A stretch of 64,000 nt of DNA from Mytilus californianus (GCF_021869535.1 NW_026262734.1:73160339-73224338); one strand, 5' to 3'; shown: positions 24,606 to 35,729, numbered from the stretch's first letter. The notes: generated by a model from the letters alone, not told the origin. Numbers and translations: made by a program.

Positions 24606-24609
24606 TGTT

Positions 24610-26030
24610 GAAATTGAAACACTTCACCTTTAATCGCCATTTACATATATGTAGTTTAAAGTGCGGAAATTCAAATGTTGGTCAAGGCCATTCCCCAAAA
24701 AGATATTAAATCCTCATTAAAATCCTTTTATGATACACCTTTCAGCAAAGTATCTTTTGGAGTAAGGACTTGGTTAATAGCAAAATGTTAATGACAAGCT
24801 ATATAAATGAGAATTTATTGGCAGTTTCTGCGATTCTAAAATTTCTAATTCTGTGGGCATTATAAGTGGCAACATCACACCTCATTTTCATTGCAATTTC
24901 CTAACCAACTTTAAATTATATGTTAATTGTATCTGTTTTGTTTAATTCATGTTGAAAAAAATGACGCCTGTGTCTCCTGATAAGTATTTGGCCATTATAA
25001 GATTGCTTAGTTTAACATACGTAAACACTAGTTTAACACATTTCTCTCCTTATGTATATTCTAAATTGTTATTATATTATATTTAAATTCAGATTAGGAA
25101 TATTTCAACTGTAAAGTTCATATACTGGTCAAGATTTAATGAATGCAGTAGATTGTATAGCAGGCATTAGTAGGCCGTGGATTAATGGACAAAGCCTTCT
25201 AAGTTTCATTGCATTCGTATACAAGAACAGCTTTACGCTAGTCCGGCTCTACTTCAGATTTTAATGGCTAAGTAGATATATAAATAAGTAAAATTGGTAA
25301 ATAAATACTGAGCTTATAATGTTCAACATAATGACCGGTTGTTTGCATCGCTGTTCGGTCTATGTTTTCTCAAAACGACATAAATAAATCCCAGATTTAA
25401 TACACTGTATACTTGAATGAATGAAATTGATAACATGATTTATCATAAATAAAAAGAAGTAAGGGGTAAACTTTGACGAGACAGAAAAGACTATATAGAG
25501 GTCAACATACGGTTTGTCACAATTGACATTCTTTATAAGGTATTTAGCCCTCTCACCTAGTCTTAATTTAACAGGGACTCGAAGCAGTGCCATAAAAATA
25601 ATAATATTATAAAGCCAAGAACATTTAACATCAATATATATCGAGGTCTTCACTTGGGATAGGCACATGGACACTCTTTTCTTCAAAACTAACCATAGAG
25701 ACAGCAAAAGACAACTTACCCAGTATGATTGATGTTGTTTGCTCTAAGTCCATTTGTAAATATTCCATGTATATCCAGGACGAGTGCAATGAAACAACAC
25801 ATTATTTAAGAAGGTCTACAAAATGGGTCGTCAAAGATGAGCAGGAAACATTTTGAATAATTGCGGGAGGTGAGGAAATGTACGGATTACGAACTTCATG
25901 ATAAGTTTGTGAGTGAAAATTCGAGTTAACATTCAATTAAGCTCCGATGAATAACTTTATTACTTATTATAACTTTAAAATGCACTATGATGTATTTCAA
26001 GATCAAATAAAATGCTCTGCTGTGCGCATA
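24610..26030. other. Unassigned DNA
   Basis: No gene is supported. On the minus strand an ATG at 25766-25768 opens 16 codons (MEYLQMDLEQ...) that end at a consensus donor (GTAAGT, 25719-25714). This could be a first coding exon, but it is too short to call. Confidence 0.35.
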
Positions 26031-26032
26031 TT

Positions 26033-26395
26033 GATACGACCGCAGAGGTCGAACCCTGAACAGTTGGGGCAAGTATGGACACAACATTTAAGCTTAAAAC
26101 AGCTCTGAATTTGGATTGTGTTTGAATATTTGACACAGCATAGGTTTGTGACACAAAATGAATGTGGTCATAGAACTGAAAAATTTGAAATTGGACATTT
26201 ACCTACTGTGGTCCAATATCCAAAATATAAGTACATGGTCAGATTTAGCATTTCAAAGAACCCAATAAATTCAATTTTTGTTGAAGTTTAATTTTGGACC
26301 CCAATTTGAACCAACTAGAAAACTGGGCCCAAAATCAAAAATCTAAATACATGTTTATTAATAGACAATATACGCTTAGTTTTTAAAGGAGTTCG
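26033..26395 (+). mobile_element. Left part of TIR element beginning TACGACCGCAGAGG
   Basis: The start TACGACCGCAGAGGTCGAAC is followed by GAACAGTTGGGGCAAGTATG, a TGACACAGCATAGGTTTGTG block and a GTCCAATATCC block. The same opening is seen at 42.2 kb. The matching inverted end (TTTGCGGTCGTATA) lies at 33.53 kb. The element is therefore split by later insertions; its body resumes at 29.4 kb. Confidence 0.6.
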
Positions 26396-26685
26396 CTTCA
26401 TCAAAAAATAAATAGGGAATGTGCCCATGGGACACAGATGATGCCCCCGCTTGCATATAACGTTATAAAGGGACATAACTCAAGAACGTTAATAGTGACG
26501 CTACCCAAATTTGTACTTGATCTTAGTTTTGTGATAATAAGCATTGTGTATAAGTTTCATAACGTTTGGTTGAAGCAAACTTAAGTTAGAACACAAACGA
26601 AAAATTCAGCAATTTTTCCATTTGTAAACGGGCATAACTCCTAAACTGTAAAAGTGACGCCCCCAAAAATCAAACTTGATCTGTG

Positions 26686-27376
26686 CAGTATGTGTAATAA
26701 AAATGCGATTGAAGATGAGTATCATTTTATTTTAGAATGTGATAATTATAACGACATCAGATGTAAATATATAAAGAGTTATTCTCATAAACATGTTTAA
26801 CCCCGCCGCATTTTTGCGCCTGTCCCAAGTCAGGAGCCTCTAGCCTTTGTTAGTCTTGTATTATTTTTAATTTTAGTTTCTTGTGTACAAATTTGGAGTT
26901 TAGTATGGCGTTCATTATCACTGAACTAGTATATATTTTTGTTTAGGGGCCAGCTGAAGGACGCCTCCGGGTGCGGGAATTTCTCGCTGCATTGAAGACC
27001 TGTTGGTGACCTTCTGCTGTTGTCTGTTCTATGGTCGGGTTGTTGTCTCTTTGACACATTCCCCATTTCCATTCTCAATTTTATTACCATGAGATACCAT
27101 CTACTTTTAAATTAGTGCAACTGTTATCTGTAAGAAATGTCAAAGAGCTAAACAACCTGGGAAAATATTTATTTTCTGCAGAAAAAGTACGCAATGGTTA
27201 ATTATTCAAATGCTTATTTTTAGTTTAATATGTCTATATGTCATACTCCGCTTAATTCTTTCATTGATTTGTATAATTTGTGTATAAATGTTATATTATG
27301 CTGTATATTATCTATTGGATATTTATATTGTGTAAATCCAATAAGCTGTATTTGCTTACGGAAATAAAGTATTATT
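26686..27376 (+). pseudogene. LINE ORF2 C-terminal relic plus 3' end, itself interrupted
   Basis: NAIEDEYHFILECDNYNDIR is the E-D-E-x-HF...EC motif near the end of jockey/CR1-like ORF2. The text then breaks, and 300 bp later VQLLSVRNVKELNNLGKYLF continues it, exactly as STKNVKKLSYLGKYLK does at 1.4 kb. The 3' end has the usual TTGCTTACGGAAATAAAGTA tail. Removing 26783-27082 joins the two halves. The copy is 5'-truncated and dead. Confidence 0.7.
26783..27082 (+). repeat. PLE 3' tail (tail family C) inserted in a LINE
   Basis: CATGTTTAACCCCGCCGCAT, CCTGTCCCAAGTCAGGAGCC, CAGCTGAAGGACGCCTCCGG, then a CTCGCTGCATTGAAGAC block and CACATTCCCCATTTCCATTC. It is almost identical to 32.96-33.25 kb. It sits between the two halves of the LINE relic, so it inserted after the LINE. 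Confidence 0.75.
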
Positions 27377-27776
27377 GTGGTAATAAGCATTGTGTAGAAG
27401 TTTCATACCATTTGGTTGAGGCAAACTAAAGTTAGAGAACGGAAATGAAAAATTCAGCAATTTTTCCATTTGTAAAGGGGCATAACTCTAGAACGGTAAA
27501 ATGACGCCACTAAAATTCATACTTGATCTGTGTTTTGTGGTAATAAACATTGTGTATAAGTTTCATACAATTTGGTTAAGTCAAACTAAAGTTAGAGAAC
27601 GGAAACCAATTTTTGGACGTACAGACGGACGTACGGACGGACAAGGGTAAAACTTAATATCCCTTCCGCTACGGCGGGGGCATAAAAAATACATATAGCA
27701 TTCATAAAATTAGTTTATACAGAATAACAAACAAACCTACCACAAAATTCTTCAAACAATTTACCAAATAAAATAA

Positions 27777-28522
27777 AATAAATGGGGAATGTGTCCATGT
27801 GACACAGATGATGCCCCCGCTTGCATATCATATAAAGTTATAAAAGGAACATAACTGAAGAACGGTAAAAGTGACACTACCCAAATTTGTACATGATCTG
27901 AGTTTTGTGGTAATAAGTATTGTGTATAAGTTTCATAACATTTGGTTGAGGCAAACTTAAGTTAGAGAACGGAAACGAAAATTTCAGCAATTTTTCCGTT
28001 TGTAAAGGAGCATAACTCTAGAACAGTAAAAGTGACACCACCAAAATTCAACCTTAATCTGTGTTTTGTGGTAATAAGCATTGTGTATAAGTTTCATAAC
28101 ATTTGGTTGTGGCTAACTTAGGTTAGAGAACAGAAACGAAAAATTCAGCAATTTTTCCATTTGTAAATGGGCATAACTCTAGAACTGTTATAGTAACACC
28201 ACCAAAATTCAAACTTGATCTGTATTTTGTGGTAATAAGCATTGTGTATAAGCTTCATAACATTTGGTGGAGGCAAACTAAAGTTAGAGAACGGAAACGA
28301 AAAATTCAGCAATTTTTCCATTTGTAAAGGGGCATAACTCTAGATCGGTTAAAGTGACGCCACCAAAATTGAAACTTAATCTGTGTTTTGTGGTAATAAG
28401 CATTGTGTATAAGTTTCATAACATTTGGTTGAGGCAAACTAAAGTTAGAGAACGGAAACCAACTTTGGGACGGACAAGGGTAAAACTTAATGCCCCCTCT
28501 GCTACAGCGGGGGCATAAAAAT
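27777..28522 (-). repeat. GGGGCATAACTC-type repeat, copy 2, 160-bp tandem units
   Basis: It starts as copy 1 does (GGAATGTGTCCATGTGACAC, GATGATGCCCCCGC) and ends CCCCCTCTGCTACAGCGGGG with GCATAAAAA. Between these lie four and a half units of 160-161 bp, measured from the TTCAGCAATTTTTCC block at 27983, 28144 and 28304. The 77-aa minus ORF (28306-28539) is part of the repeat. Confidence 0.8.
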
Positions 28523-29087
28523 AATTTCCAAAATATCATTTATCATTAATACAATATCTTTATAAAAAATCCATAAAACTTATCTTCAAAATATCTAATA
28601 ATGAACAGTAAATTTCAAACTATATTTATACCGTCCTACAGAGCTTATCATCAACAACACTTAGGAAACACAAAATTTTCAAATAAATCTGTCACTCCAA
28701 TTATAATTGTGTTATTGATAATTACCACATGTTTGTTATCTTGATAATAGGTGAAAATTATTTAAAAACACTTGGTGTAATCAAACTTTATATATATAAT
28801 TAATAGTTCCCAATATTTTTTCTTTCATTTTTCACAAACTAATATCTGTAACTTATCTATCAATGTCGATAACTTTATCTACACAATGTATTGTAATGAA
28901 ATATATCCTTTAATAAAGATAGATTATTATCTTAAAATAACATTTTTTTATTAAGATGTAACATAACATAATGTATGGCACACTATTATTTAAAAACTTC
29001 ACTTACCTACAATTCCACTACAACAGATGGACAAAGGTCTATTTTAATTTCCAAGGGAATTTTCAACTATAAGAAACTAATCATGTT
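28523..29087. other. Unassigned AT-rich DNA
   Basis: Very AT-rich; no coding or repeat signal was recognised. Confidence 0.4.
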
Positions 29088-29411
29088 TATGCTGCGTTCA
29101 CACGTAATTCGAATTCGATGCGCAATAACTAATTCGAATTAGTTTAATTCGCATTCGAAACGTTTAACGTCCAAACGTAAATTCTAATTCGAATTGCAAT
29201 GCGCGTTAAATTCGCTTTACTGTCCTAACGACGTTAACTTTTAATTCGTATTAACAAAAACGCATTTCTAATGCGAATTGGATAATGCGATTTAGCCAAT
29301 TCGAATCGATTCGAATTAAAAAAAGAAGAGTGTGTGAACGCGATTAGCGAATTCGATTCGCATTCGATTCGAATTCAATTCGAATTAAATGTACGTGTGA
29401 ACGAGGCATAA
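29088..29411. mobile_element. Palindromic MITE rich in TTCGAATT
   Basis: The ends are inverted copies: TTATGCTGCGTTCACACGTA at the left and TACGTGTGAACGAGGCATAA at the right. The 324-bp body has no ORF and is a dense mosaic of AATTCGAATT, ATTCGATTCG and CGCATT words in both orientations, so each half can pair with the other. The size, inverted ends and absence of coding sequence fit a non-autonomous DNA transposon. Confidence 0.7.
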
Positions 29412-31405
29412 CAATCCTCCTATAGTGGTATGGAACCTTGTGCTAAAATTTCTTGCACATCCATACACTTATACTAAAGTTATTGTCTTTGAACAAATTT
29501 ATTTTCCATGAACCAATTTATTTTCCATAAAACAGTGATGTAAACCACAAAAATAGTTCTCTTAAATAAGATATGATGTTATATCAATTTTCAACTATGA
29601 CCTAAGGAGCAAATATGTAATAATAGCATAGTTTCTGACACAGAATGAATGTGATATAAGTTCTTAAAAAAATTTAAAATTGGATATTTACCAATTATGG
29701 TCCAATATTCAAATTCTGAATACATAGTTGGATTCAGCATATCAAATAACCACATTGTTTCATTTTTTGTTAAAATCAAACTAAGTTTTATTTTGGATAC
29801 TTTATGGGGTCCAGTTTGAAAAACGGGCCCGAAATCAAAAATTTAAAACACTGTTAGATTGCACACATTGAAGAAAACCACTGAATTAATTTTTGAAGAA
29901 ATCAAACAAATTTTAATTTTGGACCCAAATTTGGACCAACTTTAAAAACCAAGCATAAAATCAAAAAATCTAAAACACTGTTGGATTGACCATATCAAAT
30001 AACACACACAATTTAATTTTTGATGAAATCAAACAATGTTCAATTTTGGACCCCAATTTGGACCATCTTGAATACTGACGAACCCAAATTCAAAAATCTT
30101 AATACACACTTAGATTCAGCATATCAAAGAACCCAATCCTTCTTTTTTTTTTATTAATCAAATAAAGTTTAATTTTGGACCTTGTGGACCTTAATATGGA
30201 TTTTTTCAAAAACAGATCCAAAATCCAAATAATAAATACCCAATTAGATTCAGCATATTAAAGACTCCCAAGAATTCAAGACTTTTGAATTAAACCCCAT
30301 TGAAATTGCTAAAGAAATAAGCAATTTATACAAAGTATTGGTTTTGGCCCCTTTTAACTAAACCAATAGGGTCATAACGCCTAAAATCAATCCCAAACTT
30401 TATTTTATGATATAACATATTGTGGCACAATTAAATAGCAGTATACTCAAGTTATTGTCCAGAAATCAGAAAATCCTAGTTTTTTGGCCCCTTTTCAGCC
30501 CCTTATTATTAAACGGTTTGGACCATGACCCCTAAAACCATCCCAACTTTTCTTTTGAAGTATGGAACCTTGTAATAACATTTCATAGAAATCCATACTC
30601 TAATACACAAATTAGTGTCCTGAAACATGCAAAATGCTTGTTTGTGACCCCCTTTTGGTCCTTAATTACTAAACAGCTACTATAATAACCCCCCAAAATA
30701 AAACCCAACCTTCCTATTGTGGTAAAGAATCTTGTGCTTAAATTGAATAGAGATCCATACACTTATAATCAAGTTATTGCCTGCAAACCAGAAAAATAGT
30801 TATTTTCGGCCCCTTTTCGACCCCTAATTATTAAACAATATGGGCCATGACCCTCCAAAAATTATTCTAAACTTTCCTTTTGAAGTATGGAACCTTGTGG
30901 TAAAATTTCATAGAAATCTATACTCTTATACACCAATTATTATCTTGAAACATGAAAAATGCTTGTTTTTGGTCCCTTTTTCCTAAACAGCTACGACAAT
31001 AACCCCCAAAATAAATCCCAACCTTCCTATTGTGGTATGGAACCTTGTGCTAAAATTAAAGAGAGATCCATACACTTATACTCAAGTTATTGTCTGTGAA
31101 CCTGACAAAAAATTGTTTTAGTTAGACCCTTTTTGGCCCCTAATTCCTAAACAGCTATGACAATAACCCCCAAATTAATCCCAACCTTTCTATTGTGGTG
31201 TGGAACCATGTGCTAAAATTTTGACCAAAAAAAATATCTCTTATACTCAATTTACTGTCTTAAAACAAGACAAATAATTGTTTTTTTTTGGCTCCTTTCT
31301 GGCCCCTGATTACAAAACAGCCTAAGACAGTAACCCCAAAATCAATCCCAACCCTCCTATTGTGGTATGGAACCTTGTACTAAAATTTCTTACACATCCA
31401 TCCAT
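29412..31405 (+). repeat. Body of the TACGACCGCA element, degenerate tandem units
   Basis: Two unit types repeat imperfectly. From 29.6 to 30.3 kb the type is a GATTCAGCATATCAAA block, then AAATCAAAC, TTTAATTTTGGACC, and AAATCAAAAATCTAAA. From 30.4 to 31.4 kb it is a TGTGGTATGGAACCTTGTG block, AAAATTTCATAGAGATCCAT, ACTTATACTCAAGTTATTGT, and GGCCCCTTTT with CCTAAACAGC. The left end of this family is at 26.03 kb. Short ORFs here are incidental. Confidence 0.6.
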
Positions 31406-32612
31406 AAAAATCCTATTTCTCGTATCAAACATAAACTAAAAGAACTAGCCAAGGAATTTGTTTGTGTCCAGGCTTATAAAGCTGCTAATAATATCATTAT
31501 AGTTTGACGTAAATTTTACATTGAGGTTCTGCAAAAGGAAATCACGAATTCACCAACATTCCAACTGACTTCATTTTCAGAAAACGATATCTGTAACAAA
31601 CATAAACTATATTAGCTACTTCTTTACAAGCAGAACCAAATACAATGAAAGTCCCAACTATGTACTGGCTTCCGAAGCTACACAAATCACCTTACAAATT
31701 TTTTAGTAGCAACAAACAAAAGAGCTATGTCAATTGGACATGCTTTGATACTATTTCTGCCCTTGAATTTTTACTTGATAACATTTTTGTTCGCTTTGGA
31801 GATTCCGTATATCGTCAAGTTATCGGAATTCCAATGGGTAATAACTGTGCACCACTTATTGCGGACCTGTTTTTGTATTGTTATGAGTTACAATTTATGA
31901 CTAAAATCAGCAAAGACCCATCGAATCAACATCTGATACAAAAATTTAACAATACTTATAGATATTTGGATGATATATTGGCTCTCAATAATGACGACTT
32001 CAGTATGTATACTAAAGAAATTTATCCTGTTGAACTTACTTTAAATAAAGCTAATGCTAACAATGACCACTGTCCTTTCCTCGATCTTGATATCTATATC
32101 ATTACCGGGAAGCTTAATACAAAAATTTATGATGAAAGAGATGATTTTTCATTTCCTATCGTTAATTATCCATTTTTAGATGGTGACGTTCCCTTGTCAC
32201 CATCTAATGGTGTTTATATATCTCAACTTGTACGATTCGCTCGTGTATGTAACAAAGTATTAGATTTTAGCGAGAGAAATTTATGTATTACTGAAAAATT
32301 ATTACACCAGGGTTTTCGATATCATAAACTAGTCAAAACATTACTAAATTTTATCATCGGTATAAGGACATCATTCGTAAATATAACTCAACATGCAGAC
32401 ATCTTATACGTTCGGGTATTTCACATCCAATCTTTTATGGTAATATTCTTTACAAAGCACAAAAATGTCAGTATTCACCTCAAAAGCTAACAAAACCTTT
32501 ACACAGACTTATTAAGAAGGGATATAGTTACGATACTGTTGTCAGGTCATTAAAGATTGCATATTTTGGCTTTAATATTGATTCACTTATAGGGTCTTTG
32601 CATCGGAATTAA
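31406..32612 (+). pseudogene. Penelope-like element reverse transcriptase, decayed
   Basis: The N-terminal part reads KELAKEFVCVQAYKAANNII and, after an in-frame TGA, RKFYIEVLQKEITNSP. After a frameshift the frame continues with MKVPTMYWLPKLHKSPYKF. The RT fingers are deleted: the text jumps to the NWTCFDTISALEFLLDNIF segment. The palm is present with IGIPMGNNCAPLIADLFLYC and the catalytic box RYLDDILALNN. Then come FLDLDIYI, YDERDDFSFPIVNYPF and YISQLVRFAR. Near 32.37 kb another frameshift leads to RSGISHPIFYGNILYK, VVRSLKIAYFGFNIDS and a TAA at 32610-32612. The 281-aa ATG ORF at 31645-32490 is the longest intact piece. LPKLHK, GIPMG-NCAPL and YLDD are PLE-type RT motifs. With the deletion, stops and frameshifts it cannot encode an active enzyme. 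It lies inside the TACGACCGCA element. Confidence 0.75.
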
Positions 32613-33255
32613 ACATATTTATTCTAAAAACAAGTTGTTGGCATGACACGGGTTATGTTCTTCTCATATATTTTATGATGGTATAATACTAAACCCCTAA
32701 CAGGAGGGATTGTGCCTGATATTCATATGATGAAGACATAATCTTTCAATCAGTTTAATTGAGGTCTGGAGCTGGCATGTCAGTAACTGCTAGTAGTCTG
32801 TTGTTATCTATGTATTATTGTCATTTTGTTTATTTTCTTTTGTTTCCTATTCTGACATCGGACTCGGACTTCTCTTAAACTGTGTTTTACTGTGCGTACT
32901 GTTGTACGTTTGTTTTTTCTACATTGGCTAGAGGTGTAGGGGGAGGGTTGAGATCTCAAAAAACATGTTTAACCCCGCCGCATTTTTGCGCCTGTCCCAA
33001 GTCAGGAGCCTCTGGCCTTTGTTAGACTTGTATCTTTTTTAATTTTAGTTTCTTGTGTATAATTTGGAGTTTAGTATGACGTCCATTATCACTGAACTAG
33101 TATACATATTTGTTTAGGGGCCAGCTGAAGGACGCCTCCGGGTGCGGGAGTTTCTCGCTGCATTGAAGACCCATTAGTGGCCTTCGGCTGTTGTCTGCTC
33201 TATGGTCGGGTTGTTGTCTCTTTGACACATTCCCCATTTCCATTCTCAATTTTAC
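32613..33255 (+). repeat. PLE 3' UTR (full-length reference copy of tail family C)
   Basis: This directly follows the RT stop. Blocks in order are TTGAGGTCTGGAGCTGGCAT, TCTGACATCGGACTCGGACT, GTTTTACTGTGCGTACTGTT, CATGTTTAACCCCGCCGCAT, CAGCTGAAGGACGCCTCCGG and CACATTCCCCATTTCCATTC. Its position after the RT identifies the short copies at 24.3, 26.8, 35.7 and 53.9 kb as 5'-truncated copies of the same element. Confidence 0.75.
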
Positions 33256-33543
33256 TTACACTAAAGTTATTATCTGCGAACCAATTTATTTTCCAGGAAC
33301 CAGTAAAACTGACCTTTTTTGGCCCCTAATTACAAAACCGCTAGGACAATAGCCCCAAAAACAATCCCAACCATCTTTTAGTGGTATGGAACCTTGTACT
33401 ACAATGTCATAGAGATCCATGAACTTATACTCAATTTATTGTCTGCGAACCAAAATGTCTTCAGACGCAGACGCAGACGCAGACAACACCATAACATAAT
33501 ACTACCGCAAATAAATTTGCGGTCTAAATTTGCGGTCGTATAA
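33256..33543 (+). mobile_element. Right end of the TACGACCGCA element
   Basis: The text resumes in the 29.4-31.4 kb unit type (ACACTAAAGTTATTATCTGC, GGTATGGAACCTTGTACTAC) and ends with a GACGCAGACGCAGAC microsatellite and TTTGCGGTCGTATAAAAA. The last block is the inverted partner of the TACGACCGCA start at 26033. Confidence 0.6.
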
Positions 33544-33699
33544 AAAGCATGAACCCTCCAGAACTTTCTCGCCTGTGGGAATTCAAAGTTTTGTGTCATC
33601 AATTCGGTTTATATATACATGCATAAACTTATGTGCGCCATGACTCTCACCAACAAAATAAGATTATTTGGTTGTTGTTTGCTTAACAACCCGTGGCAA

Positions 33700-33905
33700 A
33701 TATTTTATATGTATTCAGGACGAGAAATACAATAGGCCGGTTCTGCAAGGTAGGCCGATCGGGATGAAAGGCCGGCAATTTGGACTGCAACCGAGTATGA
33801 GGGCATGTTGAATAATGGGGAGAAACTTACCTTTGAAACAGGCCTCGAACCTCTTGTTGCAAGAATTTTTAACATGGAGAGTGTGACGCTCTCGCTCGAC
33901 ATCAG
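33700..33905 (-). mobile_element. Possible tRNA-derived SINE
   Basis: On the minus strand, GATGTCGAGCGAGAGCGTCA is followed about 45 bp later by AAGAGGTTCGAGGCCTG, which contains a perfect pol III B box (GGTTCGAGGCC). The A box is weaker. The moderate GC content stands out from the surroundings. The overlapping short ORFs on both strands are probably not genes. Confidence 0.4.
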
Positions 33906-34370
33906 ATCTAACGTTCCTATTCTGACCAGACGTGATAGGTACCGATTATCGATGATAGTGTATTTATATATCGCGCACAGCCAAACGGATTCCCCACTTT
34001 ATAGCAATGGTTTTACTGCCAGTCGGGAGAAGTCCAGGTGACCATATTTTTATGTCCAAGTCAACTCTTGGGGTTCATGAAATACGACTTAAAATACATC
34101 CGCATAACCAAACGAAAGCCTACTCAGAATGGAACTTACTGTCTGTCAATGTGACAATATTTATATATCTAAGACAAACTTATTGAAATTTATTTTATTT
34201 CTCTTTAGATAAATATAGTATTATCATATTAGGTTACATACAGCTGCCCGATCAAGCAAATCATTCGACATGTCTTTTTTTATTTTTCCTATTCCACATA
34301 CTCATCCCGGATCTATGTAATCCAGACCAATTTATAACTTTATTTAGAAAATTACACCCGTAAAGCTATA

Positions 34371-34615
34371 GGTTCACACTGCCGATCAGATCAACTCGAT
34401 GATCCCGATTGCCCAAATTTCCACGACCAAGCGTAACCAAATTCTTTATCGGGCCTGTTTACGACTTATATCCGACCGCTATCAGACCGTAGACGACTCC
34501 AACACGACCATTTACGACTTCTTCACGACTTCAACCCGACCATTAATTGAATATCTATTCGATGATCCTGACCATGGCACGATCTCTACACGATCTTTAC
34601 TCGACTAGCTAGACT
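34371..34615 (+). mobile_element. GTTCACAC-ended element, left-oriented arm
   Basis: It starts TAGGTTCACACTGCCGATCA and continues with many TCGAT, CGACC and ACGAC words (CCGATTGCCC, GACTTATATCCGACCGCTAT, CACGATCTCTACACGATCT). The same sequence in inverse orientation ends at 44463. The opposite end is not found locally, so it is either a truncated MITE or one arm of a larger element. Confidence 0.6.
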
Positions 34616-34619
34616 AAAT

Positions 34620-35118
34620 CAACTATATTAAATCTCAACATTGGCAATCCTAACTGAATATCATACCGTTATTATTACAGTGATATAAGGATTACAGTTA
34701 TTGTACCTTTAATCGTGTACTGAAAAGCAATATCACACAAGTACTTGTACCCCGTGTGTACAAATTAAAAAAAATTAATAATAATACATGTATATATAAT
34801 ATATGTAAACATAAATTTTAAGGTACTTTCAATAATCATTGCTATTGAGAACATGTATTTTAACAAAATAATGTACATTGTAATGGCAAGATAGTTATAA
34901 AGTGTCAATAAAAAAAACCCAATTGTATTTGTATGATTACTTCAATATACCAATAACTTTACATGTACATGTATGTTAATTCCCTTTTAAAAGAGATGAA
35001 TGGAAAGAAACATGCACAGTGCCCCTGTGAAATGCTAAATTTGCAACAATACATGAAAAAAATAAACCCAAAATAAACGGACAAATTAATGAAGTTAGCT
35101 GAATAAAAATTGACAAAT
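34620..35118. other. 3' flank of the SGNH-like ORF
   Basis: AT-rich, with microsatellite-like TACATGTATATATAATATAT. I recognise nothing else. Confidence 0.35.
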
Positions 35119-35637
35119 TTAATCTCTGCGGTTTCCCCTACCATAACCACTATGGCCCCTCGAGCGAGAACGCCCTCTCTTTTGAGTGGGCATAGGGATA
35201 TCAAGAGCACTGTGAATTGCCTTTTTTAAATTGCTGGCCAAAATTGAAACCCCTTTTGATGACAAGTGATACTTATCTTCAGTTAATAAATCATTAATGG
35301 GATTCCCTTGTGACAACATGTTGCTATGTACACAATAAGACACACATGAGACTTTATTGCCAATAATATTTTGCTTAATTAAAGCATTAATGATTTGCCC
35401 ATTTCTAAAAAATACAATATTATCTTTCCTTGGTGTTGTAAGAGATATGATAATCTTAACATGTGGCCATTTATTCTGAATAAAAGAAACAAGATGTTCA
35501 AGTTCATCAACACATTGCTGTGGCGTAAGTGTTTTTAAGTCGGTAGTTAACGAGTGCAGGACCACTACATCTGGTGCGTCTTCATAAGAGGTGACATAGG
35601 TTTTGGTATCCTTTAAAGTATATTTTACAACCTTCAC
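35119..35637 (-). CDS. SGNH-hydrolase-like C-terminal ORF with RG-rich tail
   Basis: This is a 172-codon stretch with protein-like composition and a TAA at 35119-35121. It contains DAPDVVVLHSLTTDLKTL, a parallel beta/alpha pattern (HVKIIISLTTPR), and near the C terminus DLLTEDKYHLSSKGVSILA, which fits the D-x-x-H box of SGNH/GDSL-type hydrolases. The N-terminal GDS nucleophile block is not in the ORF. The C-terminal 22 residues are Arg/Gly/Ser-rich (KRGRSRSRGHSGYGRGNRRD), an RNA-binding-like tail. There is no ATG at the left limit: the open frame runs upstream to a TAA with codons H-Y-K-K-N-S-F-V before the GTG, so either an upstream exon supplies the N terminus or the copy is truncated. SGNH-like domains occur both in host genes and in multi-copy element-associated ORFs in molluscs; a truncated PLE tail lies 100 bp upstream. 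Confidence 0.55.
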   Translation of the reverse strand: MKVVKYTLKDTKTYVTSYEDAPDVVVLHSLTTDLKTLTPQQCVDELEHLVSFIQNKWPHVKIIISLTTPRKDNIVFFRNGQIINALIKQNIIGNKVSCVSYCVHSNMLSQGNPINDLLTEDKYHLSSKGVSILASNLKKAIHSALDIPMPTQKRGRSRSRGHSGYGRGNRRD

Positions 35638-35729
35638 AACAAATGAGTTTTTTTTATAATGTTATGTGACTTTGATAAAATTTTAATAAGGCACCGACCA
35701 TCCATCTTTTATGCAATGGGCATGCTTTT

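Larger units (their letters stand above)
26396..27690 (-). mobile_element. GGGGCATAACTC-type repeat element, copy 1 (interrupted)
   Basis: This starts with GACACAGATGATGCCCCCGC and ends with CTACGGCGGGGGCATAAAA. It contains several units of about 160 bp built on a GGGCATAACTC block, a block with AAAGTGACGCC, a TGTATAAGTTTCATA block and a GAGAACGGAAACGAAAAATT block. The unit sequence breaks off near 26685 and resumes at about 27377 (TATTGTGGTAATAAGCATTG) because a LINE relic lies in between. Read on the plus strand, it is opposite in orientation to the copy at 41.97-43.28 kb. Confidence 0.6.
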
